From Acidobacteriota bacterium (GTDB lineage: Bacteria; Acidobacteriota; Vicinamibacteria; Vicinamibacterales; SCN-69-37), in NCBI GenBank assembly GCA_009694745.1, contig SHUF01000004.1:1-64000 (forward strand): a stretch of DNA of 64,000 nucleotides, given 5' to 3'. Made by a program: the position numbers and the translations under genes. Positions 6,347 through 14,273 of the stretch are shown here, in pieces (within the stretch, counting starts at the first letter, position 1; each line of letters opens with the position of its first letter). The notes under the pieces were generated by a model. It searched no databases. It was not told the DNA's origin and saw only the letters and a program-made list of their open reading frames with translations.

Positions 6347-8596
6347 ATGAATGCGCGTGTCCATATTTCGGCTCTGGTGGCCCTCTTGCTGTTTGTGGCC
6401 CCAGCCAGGTTCGTGTTTGCCCAGCCGACCGGAGGCACAATTTCGGGAAAGGTGCTGCTCGAAGGAACGAGTGCGCCCCTGCACGGCGCCGAGGTCATCG
6501 TCGTCGGAGCGCGTCGCACCGCGACCACCCGCGAAGACGGAACGTTTGAAATACCGAATGTGCCGCCAGGTACGTATCAGGTGCTGGCACAGCGCGAGCA
6601 TTTGTCGGCCGCCAGGCTGTCGGTGACCGTCGTTGCCGGGGCGACCGCGACGATCGAGTTCAAACTCTCGGTCGACGCCGTTCACGAAGAAGTGACGGTG
6701 ACGGCAAGCGCGTCGGGTACCGCCACCACGTTTGAGGCGTTCAGCGCGATCACGAGTCTTGACGCGGTGGAACTGGCCAAGAACCCTGGCGGCACAGTGG
6801 CAGATGCACTGGCGAGCACGCCGGGCGTGGCCAAGCGATCGTTTGGCCCCGGCAACGCAAGGCCCGTCATCAGAGGTTTTGACGGAGATCGGGTGCTCAT
6901 CATGCAGGACGGTGTGCGCACGGGCGATCTCTCGAGTCAGTCAGGGGATCATGGCGTGTCGATCGACCCGGCGGGATTGCAGCGCCTTGAAGTGGTCAGG
7001 GGCCCTGCCACGCTGTTGTACGGCAGTAACGCGATCGGCGGCGTGGTCAACGCGATCACGCCGCAGGATGCCTTCAGGTCCAGTCCCTTCTCGGGGATGC
7101 TGGGTGGGGTGACGCTCGAAGCCGGGAGCGCCGACGACGCTCTCGGCGCCAACGGCAGCGTGCAGTTTGGCCAGGGGGGATGGACGGGGTGGGCCGGTGG
7201 TGGGTCGCGTCGCAGCGGCGACTACAGGACGCCGAGCACGACCATTGCCAACTCTGCCACCCGTCTGCAAAGCGGCCGCGCAGGATTCGGCCGCACCGGC
7301 GCCAGGGGCTTCTTCAGCCTTGGCGGCTCGATTGAAGACAGTCGATTCGGCGTGCCGTTTGCCGGGTTGTTCGAAGGTGAGCCCGACGCCGAGATCGATA
7401 TTGACTCTCGACGCCGCGACGTTCGCCTCGACGTTGGCGCACGGCACCTCTCAGGGTCGCTCCTCGATGCGGCGAAGCTCACCGTGGGATACACGGACTA
7501 TGCGCACACCGAGCTGGAGGTTGAGGACGGTGTCGAATCTGTCGCCACGGCGTTCTCAAACGACACACTGACCGTCAGGACGGAACTGGAGCAGAAGCGG
7601 CGTGGACGGATCACCGGTCGACTGGGTGCCGAACTGTTCCGCCGCGAGTTCGCCGCGGTCGGCGCCGAGGCGCTGGCCCCGGCGGTGACCCAGTCGTCAC
7701 TGGCGGCGTTTGTCTATGAAGAGGCAGCCTTCGATCGCTTCCGGTTGCAGTTCGGTGTGCGGGCGGAGCGGAACTCCTACGCGGTAGAGCCGCGTCCGGC
7801 CGGCGCACCCGCCGAGGCCCCGGCGGTGCGTGACCGTTCGTTCAATGCATTGTCCGGGTCACTCGGCCTGCACGCCAACATCGGCACCCAGAGCGCCTTC
7901 GTCGTGAATCTGAGCGGCGCATCGCGGGCGCCCGCGCTCGAAGAGCTCTACAACTTCGGGCCGCACATCGGGAACCTGGCCTTCGAGATCGGCAACCCGG
8001 ACCTGCGCGTGGAGCGAACGCTCGGCGTGGACATCAGTCTGCGGAGTCGCGCGGAACGCGCCCAGGGCGAACTGAACGTCTTCGCCTACAACATCAGCAA
8101 CTTCGTGTTTCTCGATTTCACCGGCGAAGAGGAAGACGGGTTGCGGGTGGCCAACTACGTTCAGGCCGACAGCCGTTTTGTGGGAATGGAGGCGTCAGGC
8201 GAGTTCCAGGCGCACCCGATGTTCCATCTGCACGCCGGCGCCAGCTACGTGCGCGCGACACTCACAGGAACAAACCAGTCACTGCCGCGCATCCCCGCAT
8301 TCTCCGCCCGTTTGGGTGTGGAAGTGCCGTGGGGCGGGTTGACGCTCAGTCCTGAGGTGGTTCTCACCGCCGATCAGAACCGCGTGTTCGGAGCCGAGAC
8401 GTCCACAGCAGGTTCCACGGTGGTGAACCTCGGTGCCACGTATCTGCTTGTCGACGGCCATGCCACACACACGTTTTCGCTCAAGGCGTACAACCTGACC
8501 AACGAGGAGTACCGGCTCCACAACTCGCTGCTCAAGGACCTGGCCGCCGAGATCGGGCGCGGCGTCAAGCTGACCTACACCATCAGGTTCTTTTGA
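6347..8596 (+). CDS. TonB-dependent outer-membrane receptor, ZnuD-like, with carboxypeptidase-regulatory extension
   Basis: 749 aa with a signal peptide ending near VFAQP. Residues about 27-110 form a CarboxypepD_reg-like domain (GGTISGKVLLEGTSAPLHGA...EVTV), then the plug (ALASTPGVAKR, PVIRGFDGDRVLIMQDGVR, SSQSGDHGVSIDP, RLEVVRGPATLLYGSNAIGG) and a beta-barrel ending in aromatic IRFF. The SGDHGVSIDP stretch resembles ZnuD-type zinc receptors. The N-terminal extension is common in Bacteroidota and Acidobacteriota receptors. With the Cys-pair protein upstream, uptake of zinc or copper is plausible but not shown. AAGGAA lies before the ATG. Complete, with a 22-strand-size barrel. Confidence 0.9.
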   Translation: MNARVHISALVALLLFVAPARFVFAQPTGGTISGKVLLEGTSAPLHGAEVIVVGARRTATTREDGTFEIPNVPPGTYQVLAQREHLSAARLSVTVVAGATATIEFKLSVDAVHEEVTVTASASGTATTFEAFSAITSLDAVELAKNPGGTVADALASTPGVAKRSFGPGNARPVIRGFDGDRVLIMQDGVRTGDLSSQSGDHGVSIDPAGLQRLEVVRGPATLLYGSNAIGGVVNAITPQDAFRSSPFSGMLGGVTLEAGSADDALGANGSVQFGQGGWTGWAGGGSRRSGDYRTPSTTIANSATRLQSGRAGFGRTGARGFFSLGGSIEDSRFGVPFAGLFEGEPDAEIDIDSRRRDVRLDVGARHLSGSLLDAAKLTVGYTDYAHTELEVEDGVESVATAFSNDTLTVRTELEQKRRGRITGRLGAELFRREFAAVGAEALAPAVTQSSLAAFVYEEAAFDRFRLQFGVRAERNSYAVEPRPAGAPAEAPAVRDRSFNALSGSLGLHANIGTQSAFVVNLSGASRAPALEELYNFGPHIGNLAFEIGNPDLRVERTLGVDISLRSRAERAQGELNVFAYNISNFVFLDFTGEEEDGLRVANYVQADSRFVGMEASGEFQAHPMFHLHAGASYVRATLTGTNQSLPRIPAFSARLGVEVPWGGLTLSPEVVLTADQNRVFGAETSTAGSTVVNLGATYLLVDGHATHTFSLKAYNLTNEEYRLHNSLLKDLAAEIGRGVKLTYTIRFF

Positions 8597-9206
8597 GGGC
8601 AGCGATCACCGGCGCCAAGGCCCCGGCCATGTTCCGGTAGCCCTCCACATCGGGGTGGAGTCCATCCGGAGAACCGGCAAGCCGGTCGGGCTGTCCTGGC
8701 GCCGCCACTGCGGCGCGCGTGTCGGCCACACGAATGCGCGGGTCGCGGCGTCCCTGGGCCGCGATCCACGCATTGATCTCACGCATCTTCGAGTTCTGCT
8801 CATCGGTGGCCGTGTTGTACGGCACGATCGTGCCGGCCACGATCGGAATGCCCACGGCAATGGCGCGGTCATACATCGCGCGCAGTTGTGTCGTGACGTG
8901 TGAGACCGGCCGGCCCTGATAGACGTCGTTGACGCCGGCGATGATGATGACCACTGCGGGCTTCGCCGCTACGACATCGCGATCGAACCGGGCGGCAATC
9001 TGATCGGTGTGTTCGCCGTTGACGCCGCGATTGAGCACCGTCCATCCCGGGTGCGTCTTCATCAGCCAATAAGAGAACTGACTCTCGGGGTTGCCCGCGC
9101 CGTCGGGCGGCGCCTCAATCGGCGACTTGAACGCCGGCGTGCCCGCCGTCGTGGAGTCGCCGAGGGCGACGATGGTGACTGGCGGGGGAGGCGGAGACTG
9201 CGTCAT
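8583..9206 (-). CDS. SGNH/GDSL-family hydrolase (TesA/acyl-esterase type)
   Basis: 207 aa with all four SGNH blocks: GDSTTAG (nucleophile Ser, block I), NRGVNG (block II Gly), GVNDVY (block III Asn) and DGLHPD (block V Asp-x-x-His). The block I Ser sits in GDST rather than GDSL. Such enzymes cleave acyl esters or thioesters; the substrate is unknown. No signal peptide is evident. The ATG overlaps the stop of the M19 dipeptidase gene by 4 bases (ATGA), so the two are co-translated. The 3' end overlaps the convergent TonB receptor gene by 14 bases. Confidence 0.88.
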   Translation of the reverse strand: MTQSPPPPPVTIVALGDSTTAGTPAFKSPIEAPPDGAGNPESQFSYWLMKTHPGWTVLNRGVNGEHTDQIAARFDRDVVAAKPAVVIIIAGVNDVYQGRPVSHVTTQLRAMYDRAIAVGIPIVAGTIVPYNTATDEQNSKMREINAWIAAQGRRDPRIRVADTRAAVAAPGQPDRLAGSPDGLHPDVEGYRNMAGALAPVIAALKRT

Positions 9207-10402
9207 CGGCCGGTGCGCGCCACTTCTTCGGCGCGCTTGAGCACCCGCATGATGTTCTTGCCGGCGATCTTCCGCACGTCTTCGTCGGAATACTCGCGAC
9301 GCAGCAGTTCGACCATGAGGTCAGGATAGGTCGAGACATCCTCGAGGCCGAGTACCACTTGCGTGATGCCGTCGAAGTCGCCGCCCAGGCCGATGTGATC
9401 GATGCCCGCCACCTTGCGGATGTGGTCGATGTGGTCGGCGACTTGAATAATCGTCGCGCGCGGCGGCGTGTTGGCCGAGCGCCACATCTCCACGCCACGA
9501 GTGATCGAGTCGGTCGTGCTGTCGGCCACCGCAGTGAGCCTGGTGCGCTCGGCGTTTTCACGCACGTTGAAGTCTGCCATCTCCTGGGAAATGAACCCAG
9601 GGACGAAGGTCACCATCACCACGCCGCCGTTCTTCGGCATCTGCGACAGGACGTCGTCGGGCACGTTGCGCGGCACATTGGCGAGGGCCCGGGCCGAAGA
9701 GTGAGAGAAAAACACAGGCGCTTGCGATACCCGGATGGCGTCGGCCATGGTCTCGGGTGAGACATGACTCAGGTCCACGAGCATGCCGAGGCGGTTCATC
9801 TCCTGAATGACCTGTTCGCCAAACGGTGAGAGGCCGCCGTGCACCGGTGTGTCAGTTGCCGAATCCGCCCACGGTACGTTCAGGCTGTGCGTCAGCGTCA
9901 TGTAGCGGGCGCCGAGCCGATACATCATGCGCAGCGTGCCGAGCGAGCCGTCGATGGAGTGTCCGCCCTCCATACCGATGAGCGAGGCGATCTTGCCGGA
10001 CTTCTGGATGCGTTCCACGTCCGCCGAGGTGAGTGCCAGTTCGAGTCGATCGGGATACCGTGCGACCATCCGGTGCACCACATCGATCTGCTCAAGCGTG
10101 GCCGTGACCGCCGTGGTTCCCTGCAACGTTGAGGGCACGTAGACCGACCAGAACTGCGCGCCCACGCCGCCGCGCGCCAGTCGAGCGAAGTCGGTGTGCA
10201 GCGCCTTCTGGGGTTGTCGCAGGTCGAGCGCCGTGATGTCGCCCTTGGCCAATTCCCGAACCTGCCAGGGGTAGTCGTTATGTCCGTCGAACACCGGCAC
10301 ATCGCGCAGGATTCTGCGCGCACGTTCCACCATTGGATCTCCCTGTTGCGACGCGACCGTTGTCACACAGAGCGCACAAAGAAGCAGGGCCAGCGTTCGC
10401 AT
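9203..10402 (-). CDS. Membrane dipeptidase (peptidase family M19, renal-dipeptidase type)
   Basis: 399 aa. Signal peptide (MRTLALLLCALCVTTVASQQ), then DGHNDYPW (His41 and Asp43, first zinc pair), GMEGGHSIDG (bridging Glu), VDLSHVSPETM (His), FFSHSSARAL (His) and HIGLGGDFDG (Asp), the complete M19 ligand series. The enzyme hydrolyses dipeptides, including ones with a D-residue, in the periplasm or at the envelope. First gene of a two-gene operon with the SGNH hydrolase. Length is normal for the family. Confidence 0.92.
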   Translation of the reverse strand: MRTLALLLCALCVTTVASQQGDPMVERARRILRDVPVFDGHNDYPWQVRELAKGDITALDLRQPQKALHTDFARLARGGVGAQFWSVYVPSTLQGTTAVTATLEQIDVVHRMVARYPDRLELALTSADVERIQKSGKIASLIGMEGGHSIDGSLGTLRMMYRLGARYMTLTHSLNVPWADSATDTPVHGGLSPFGEQVIQEMNRLGMLVDLSHVSPETMADAIRVSQAPVFFSHSSARALANVPRNVPDDVLSQMPKNGGVVMVTFVPGFISQEMADFNVRENAERTRLTAVADSTTDSITRGVEMWRSANTPPRATIIQVADHIDHIRKVAGIDHIGLGGDFDGITQVVLGLEDVSTYPDLMVELLRREYSDEDVRKIAGKNIMRVLKRAEEVARTGR

Positions 10403-10422
10403 GAACCGATTATAGTCACCTC

Positions 10423-10815
10423 ATGGGTTTCCGGTTGTCGGCCATTCTCGTGGCCGGTCCCTGCCGGGCAAGGGCACAACGTGTGGTGGATGCGCTCAGC
10501 GCGCAGACCGCCCTCCTCTCCATTGAGATCATCGTCGTGGACCTGGTCGCCGAGTCAGTGCCACGCCTGACCGCCGGCGAAGAGGCGACGCTGGTGTACG
10601 TGCCGATGCCGGGCCTCGCGCGGTGGGGGAAGGCGCGAGCCGAGGGTGCGAGAGTGGCGCGGGCGCCAATCGTGGCGTTTATCGAAGACCATTAAATCGC
10701 GGTGATGTATCTGTCAGACGCGCTGGGTGAGTCGGCCGGCTACCTGTCCAGGGCCGGGGCCGCAGCGCGTGATGTGCTGAAGTACGAGCTCGAGACCGAG
10801 CGCGGTTCCGGATGA
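10423..10815 (+). pseudogene. Family 2 glycosyltransferase, internally deleted and interrupted
   Basis: The first 90 residues (LSAILVAGPCRARAQRVVDA, EIIVVDL, ARAEGARVARAPIVAFIEDH) are the N-terminal part of a GT2-like fold and stop at TAA 10693-10695. In the same frame 10696-10815 reads on as AVMYLSDALGESAGYLSRAG...VLKYELETE, which resembles the membrane-proximal tail of such enzymes (GEA-GY--G-G). The middle of the catalytic domain is missing. I infer one gene that lost an internal segment. The tail ends in an ATGA overlap with the next glycosyltransferase. Confidence 0.6.
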
Positions 10816-11636
10816 CTCGCCCTCCGCTGGTGTCCGTTGTCGTCGCGGCGTATCGCTCGGACAAGGGAATCGCCGGCTGCCTCTCTGCCTTGCAGTCGCA
10901 GACGTTCACCGATTTCGAAACGGTCGTCGTCAACAGCTCTCCGGGTGACGAGACAAAGCGGATTATCACGGAGGAATTTCCGGCCGTCACGTTTGTGGAG
11001 AGTCTCACTCGGCTGTTGCCGCACGCCGCGCGCAATCGAGGTGTGCAGATCACCAGTGGGCGGCTCCTGGTGTTCACAGATGCCGACTGCCGGCCGGCAC
11101 CTGACTGGATCGAACAATGTGTGGCCGCTCAGGCAGCCGGGCATGAGGCGGTGTGTGGCAGCATCGAGCCCGACGAACAGAACTGGTTCGGCCTGGGCGT
11201 GCACCTCTGCAAGTACTCGTTCCGGCTGAAGGGACTGCCGCCAGGTCATTGCGCGATCGCCGGAACCGCCAACGCCTGTTATTCGCGAACCGCATTCGAG
11301 GCGGCCGGGCCCTTCGATGGTGAGGTGTACTCGGGTGACGCGGTGCTGGCCTGGCGTGCGGCTAGGCGCGGCTGGACGCCGTGGTTCGAACTCCTGCGGC
11401 TCGTGGTCCGACAGGGCCTGCGTCCAGCGCGTGACCGACTCATCATCGGTCTTGCCATCGGAGTGTTGTCACGGGTCGCGCTGGGTGCGATCCTGCCGTC
11501 GGGCCTGGCGGTCGTTGACGTTTTCGCGTTTGTCGTAGTGCCCGTGGTGATCGTCGCCACCGCCGTGGCGTCAAGCATCATCCCCGCTCGCCGCGCCGCA
11601 AGCGTGGATCCCAACGTAGCGCTCAGAAATTTCTGA
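10812..11636 (+). pseudogene. Chimera: family 2 glycosyltransferase joined to the C-terminus of an FtsX/MacB-type ABC permease
   Basis: Residues 1-193 are a GT2 domain (PPLVSVVVAAYRSDKGIAGC, LVFTDADCRPAPDWI with the DxD at 90-92, then GTANACYSR and WRAARRGWTPWFE). From residue 194 the sequence changes to LLRLVVRQGLRPARDR, hydrophobic segments, and IPARRAASVDPNVALR, the standard ending of FtsX/MacB-type permeases. The two families have no functional link, so this is best read as an in-frame deletion fusion around base 11391. It lacks the permease extracytoplasmic domain and the usual GT tail. An array starts 0 bases after its TGA. Confidence 0.7.
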
Positions 11637-11676
11637 TGGGGTCCTGGGGTCCCGGAGTCCCGGAGTCCGGGGGTCG
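11637..11676 (+). repeat. Tandem octamer array, unit GGRGTCCY
   Basis: Starts directly after the TGA of the chimeric gene: about four units (GGGGTCCT, GGGGTCCC, GGAGTCCC, GGAGTCCG) and a degenerate fifth. It is related in sequence to the RGRGTCC heptamers at 2.7 kb and 55.5 kb. The rest of the gap to 11745 shows nothing I can name. Confidence 0.75.
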
Positions 11677-11745
11677 TCAGACTCCGCGTCTCGGCGCCTC
11701 CTGTGATCCGTCGTAAGGGCGGCGCGACAAGGTAAGATCGCGCCT

Positions 11746-12138
11746 ATGTCTTTGTCGCTCGACTGGAAAGGTGATCTCACGTTCGTCAACAGCGCCGGTT
11801 CGCCGGCGATTCATCTTGAGAGCAGCACACCGGGAGTGTCATCTCCAATGCACGTGCTCGCCTACGCCGCAATGGCGTGCATGGGGATGGATCTGGTGCA
11901 CATCCTGCAGAAGGGCCGTCACGACCTGAAGGGTCTCACGGTGCATTTCGACGGCGAGCGCGCCGCCGATTACCCGAAGCGCTACACCGCGATGCACTTG
12001 CGATTCGAGGTCACAGGCGACGTGCCCGAAGACGCCGTCGAGCGCGCCCTGACGCTCTCGCACGAGAAGTACTGCTCGGTGTCCAATTCCATCCGCGCGG
12101 ACATCGAGTTCAAGACTTCCTTCACGGTGACCAAGTAA
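11746..12138 (+). CDS. OsmC-family peroxidase-like protein
   Basis: 130 aa, the usual OsmC/Ohr fold length. It has SSPMHVLAYAAMACMGMD (first Cys on the central helix) and LSHEKYCSVSNSI (second Cys), the two reactive cysteines of thiol-dependent hydroperoxide reductases. Cytoplasmic, no signal peptide. Probably detoxifies organic peroxides, though OsmC relatives of uncharacterised role exist. It stands alone; the TAA stop (12136-12138) overlaps the first bases of a long palindromic repeat, which could act as its terminator. Confidence 0.88.
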   Translation: MSLSLDWKGDLTFVNSAGSPAIHLESSTPGVSSPMHVLAYAAMACMGMDLVHILQKGRHDLKGLTVHFDGERAADYPKRYTAMHLRFEVTGDVPEDAVERALTLSHEKYCSVSNSIRADIEFKTSFTVTK

Positions 12139-12268
12139 GGGGACGGGTGTCGATCTGTGGAAAAGTCCTGGAAAACGACCTCTGAGGTAGTTTTCGCGGA
12201 GGCCGAATCGAAAACTACCTCAGAGGTCGTTTTTCAGGACTTTTCCACAGATCGACACCCGTCCCCTT
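12137..12268. repeat. Family A long palindrome with family B palindromes nested inside
   Basis: Arms of 60 bases (12137-12196 and 12209-12268) match at 59 of 60 positions around a 12-base loop. Outer ends read AAGGGGACGGGTGT, followed inward by CGATCTGTGGAAAAGTCCTG and then a family B unit (ACGACCTCTGAGGTAGTTTT). It begins on the stop codon of the OsmC gene and runs into the next reading frame, where it encodes the first ~37 residues. It could fold as a strong hairpin. No transposase is nearby. Confidence 0.92.
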
Positions 12269-13317
12269 CCCCCCGCCGCCCGTACATCGACTGGCTGCGC
12301 GGTGTGGCCGTGTTGTTCATGATCGAGTGGCACGTGGTGGATGCGTGGAGCACCGATGCCTCGCGGCAGGGCACCGTGTTCACGGCACTGGCGCTTATCG
12401 GCGGCACGGCCGCGCCGCTGTTCCTGTTTCTCGCCGGCCTGGCCATTCCATTCGCCGCCGCTTCACAGCAGCGAAAAGGGAAGTCGCTGCGTGAGGCCGC
12501 CTGGGCGCTGGAAAAACGCGGCTGGCAAATCTTTCTGTTCGCGCACCTCTTCCGGCTGCAGTCATTCCTCGGCAACCCCTGGGCGCGCGTGGACAGCATC
12601 TTCAAGCCCGACATCCTCAACATCCTGGGTCTCGGCATGGTGGTCACCGCATGGTGCTGGGGGCGCAGTGACGCACTGAAACGCCGCGCGGCTTGGCTGC
12701 TGGTGCCTGCGGCCATCCTGGTCGTGATCACTCCGCTCTCACGAGTCTGGTGGTGGCCCACGGTGCTGCATCCGCGACTCGAGGCGTACATCAGGCCCAA
12801 CGGCGGATGGGGCCAGTTCGCGATCTTTCCCTGGCTGGCCTTTGTTCTGGTAGGGTGTGCCGTCGGCGTTTGGATCGCCCGGTCACGCCCAGCGACCGAA
12901 GAACGCCGCTTCCACGGCCAACTCGCTCAGGCCGGCGCCGCCCTCGTCATCGTCGGCATCATCGCTGCGTTTGTGCCGTCGCCATTCAACTCGAGTTTCT
13001 GGACCACCTCGCTGTCCTTCTTCTTCATCAGGACCGGGGTGATGACGATGGCGCTGGCGGGGGCGTGGTGGTGGATGTCACGAGCGAATGCGCACCGATG
13101 GAGCCCGGTGGTGCTGTTCGGACAGACGTCGCTATTTGTGTACTGGGTGCACGTGGAACTGACGTACGGGATGTTCAGCGCCGCGTGGAAGCGGTCGCTG
13201 ACGCTCGGCGAAACGGCGCTCGCCTATCTCGCGTTCACCGCGCTCATGCTCTTCGCCGCGAAATGGTGGGCGAAGCGCACCGAACGGCCCTGGATACCGG
13301 AGCACCTGCGGGCGTGA
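12157..13317 (+). CDS. Multi-pass acyltransferase-like membrane protein (DUF1624 / heparan-alpha-glucosaminide N-acetyltransferase type)
   Basis: 386 aa from GTG 12157. Residues 1-37 are encoded by the palindrome (KTTSEVVF occurs twice). The recognisable protein starts at RPYIDWLRGVAVLFMIEWHV, the conserved first helix of the family, followed by APLFLFLAGLAIPFA and about nine further membrane segments ending in FAAKWWAKRTERPW. No other in-frame start lies before RPYIDWL, so the native start was apparently replaced when the repeat inserted. The family transfers acyl groups to sugars or unknown acceptors across the inner membrane. Function otherwise unknown. Confidence 0.78.
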   Translation: MEKSWKTTSEVVFAEAESKTTSEVVFQDFSTDRHPSPSPRRPYIDWLRGVAVLFMIEWHVVDAWSTDASRQGTVFTALALIGGTAAPLFLFLAGLAIPFAAASQQRKGKSLREAAWALEKRGWQIFLFAHLFRLQSFLGNPWARVDSIFKPDILNILGLGMVVTAWCWGRSDALKRRAAWLLVPAAILVVITPLSRVWWWPTVLHPRLEAYIRPNGGWGQFAIFPWLAFVLVGCAVGVWIARSRPATEERRFHGQLAQAGAALVIVGIIAAFVPSPFNSSFWTTSLSFFFIRTGVMTMALAGAWWWMSRANAHRWSPVVLFGQTSLFVYWVHVELTYGMFSAAWKRSLTLGETALAYLAFTALMLFAAKWWAKRTERPWIPEHLRA

Positions 13318-13330
13318 GATCCTCCCGGCC

Positions 13331-14266
13331 ATGAGACCATTCCCAGTCGTCGCCATCACCCTCGTGTTCGGACTCGCCACCGCCGGGCCGGTGGCCGCGC
13401 ATGGCAATCCGTCGGCGTTGGCCGATCGGGCGGCGCGCGCGATTGCCTCGGGCAAGGTGGACTTGGCCCGCGACCTTGCGCCACTGGTCGGCGTGCTGCG
13501 TGCACCTGCTTCCACCGAAGACCTGCGCACCGCTATCGACAAGATCAAGACTCTGGGCTGCGCCACCGGCAGCAGCCCCGCTGAAGTCAAACACTACCTG
13601 CTCGAGCAGTCCACCCCGCTACTGCTGAAAATCGGCGCCACCGGGCCCACCGTGTTTGCCCGCGGAGATGCGCTGATGGCGCTGCGCGAGATGGGAGCCT
13701 CGCGAGCCGTGCTCGACCAGGCGGCGACGATTGCAGAGAAGGATTCCGACGACTACGTGCGCAGCCGCGGCGAGATCCTGCGTAACTTCATGAAATCGAT
13801 GCCCGCCGGCGGTGCCGCGGCCGAAGTCAAGGCCGGCGGCGGCGCAGGAGCAACGGCCGCGACCGCGGCGCTGAAGAAGAAAGACCTCGGCGTGTCATTG
13901 GACCAATTGCGCCGATCGTCGCTTGAGGGCGCCGCCGCCGACGTGCAGGCACTACTCGATGCCGGCGTCAGTGCCAATGGCGGCGCGGGCCTGAACGACA
14001 GCCCTCTCTACTTCGCCGTGTTCTCGGGCTGCGGCGCCAAGGGCGGCGAGACCGACGCCCTGGTCAGCACTGTTGGCATGCTGCTGAAGGGCGGCGCCGA
14101 CGTGAAACGCAAGGACGACAACGGCAACACGATCATGACGAGCGCCGCGCAGATGTGCGGCGGGAAGATCGTCGGCAGTCTGACCGCCGCCCAGGCAACC
14201 ATGGTGTCGGCCATGGTCACTGACCCGCGCGAGAAGGCGCTCCTGCAGCGCGCCACGCGTAAGTAG
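13331..14266 (+). CDS. Exported ankyrin-repeat-like protein
   Basis: 311 aa. Signal peptide MRPFPVVAITLVFGLATAGPVAAHG. The middle is helical and Ala-rich with a low-complexity linker (GGGAGATAATAALKKK, about residues 175-190). The C-terminal part has ankyrin-like units: SLEGAAADVQALLDAGVSAN, SPLYFAVFSGC and MLLKGGADVKRKDDNGNTIM. Two Cys in the N-terminal half (LGCATG) are unusual but no motif is formed. Likely a periplasmic protein-protein interaction module; partner unknown. It begins 13 bases after the acyltransferase gene and may be co-transcribed with it. Confidence 0.72.
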   Translation: MRPFPVVAITLVFGLATAGPVAAHGNPSALADRAARAIASGKVDLARDLAPLVGVLRAPASTEDLRTAIDKIKTLGCATGSSPAEVKHYLLEQSTPLLLKIGATGPTVFARGDALMALREMGASRAVLDQAATIAEKDSDDYVRSRGEILRNFMKSMPAGGAAAEVKAGGGAGATAATAALKKKDLGVSLDQLRRSSLEGAAADVQALLDAGVSANGGAGLNDSPLYFAVFSGCGAKGGETDALVSTVGMLLKGGADVKRKDDNGNTIMTSAAQMCGGKIVGSLTAAQATMVSAMVTDPREKALLQRATRK

Positions 14267-14273
14267 CGACGCC

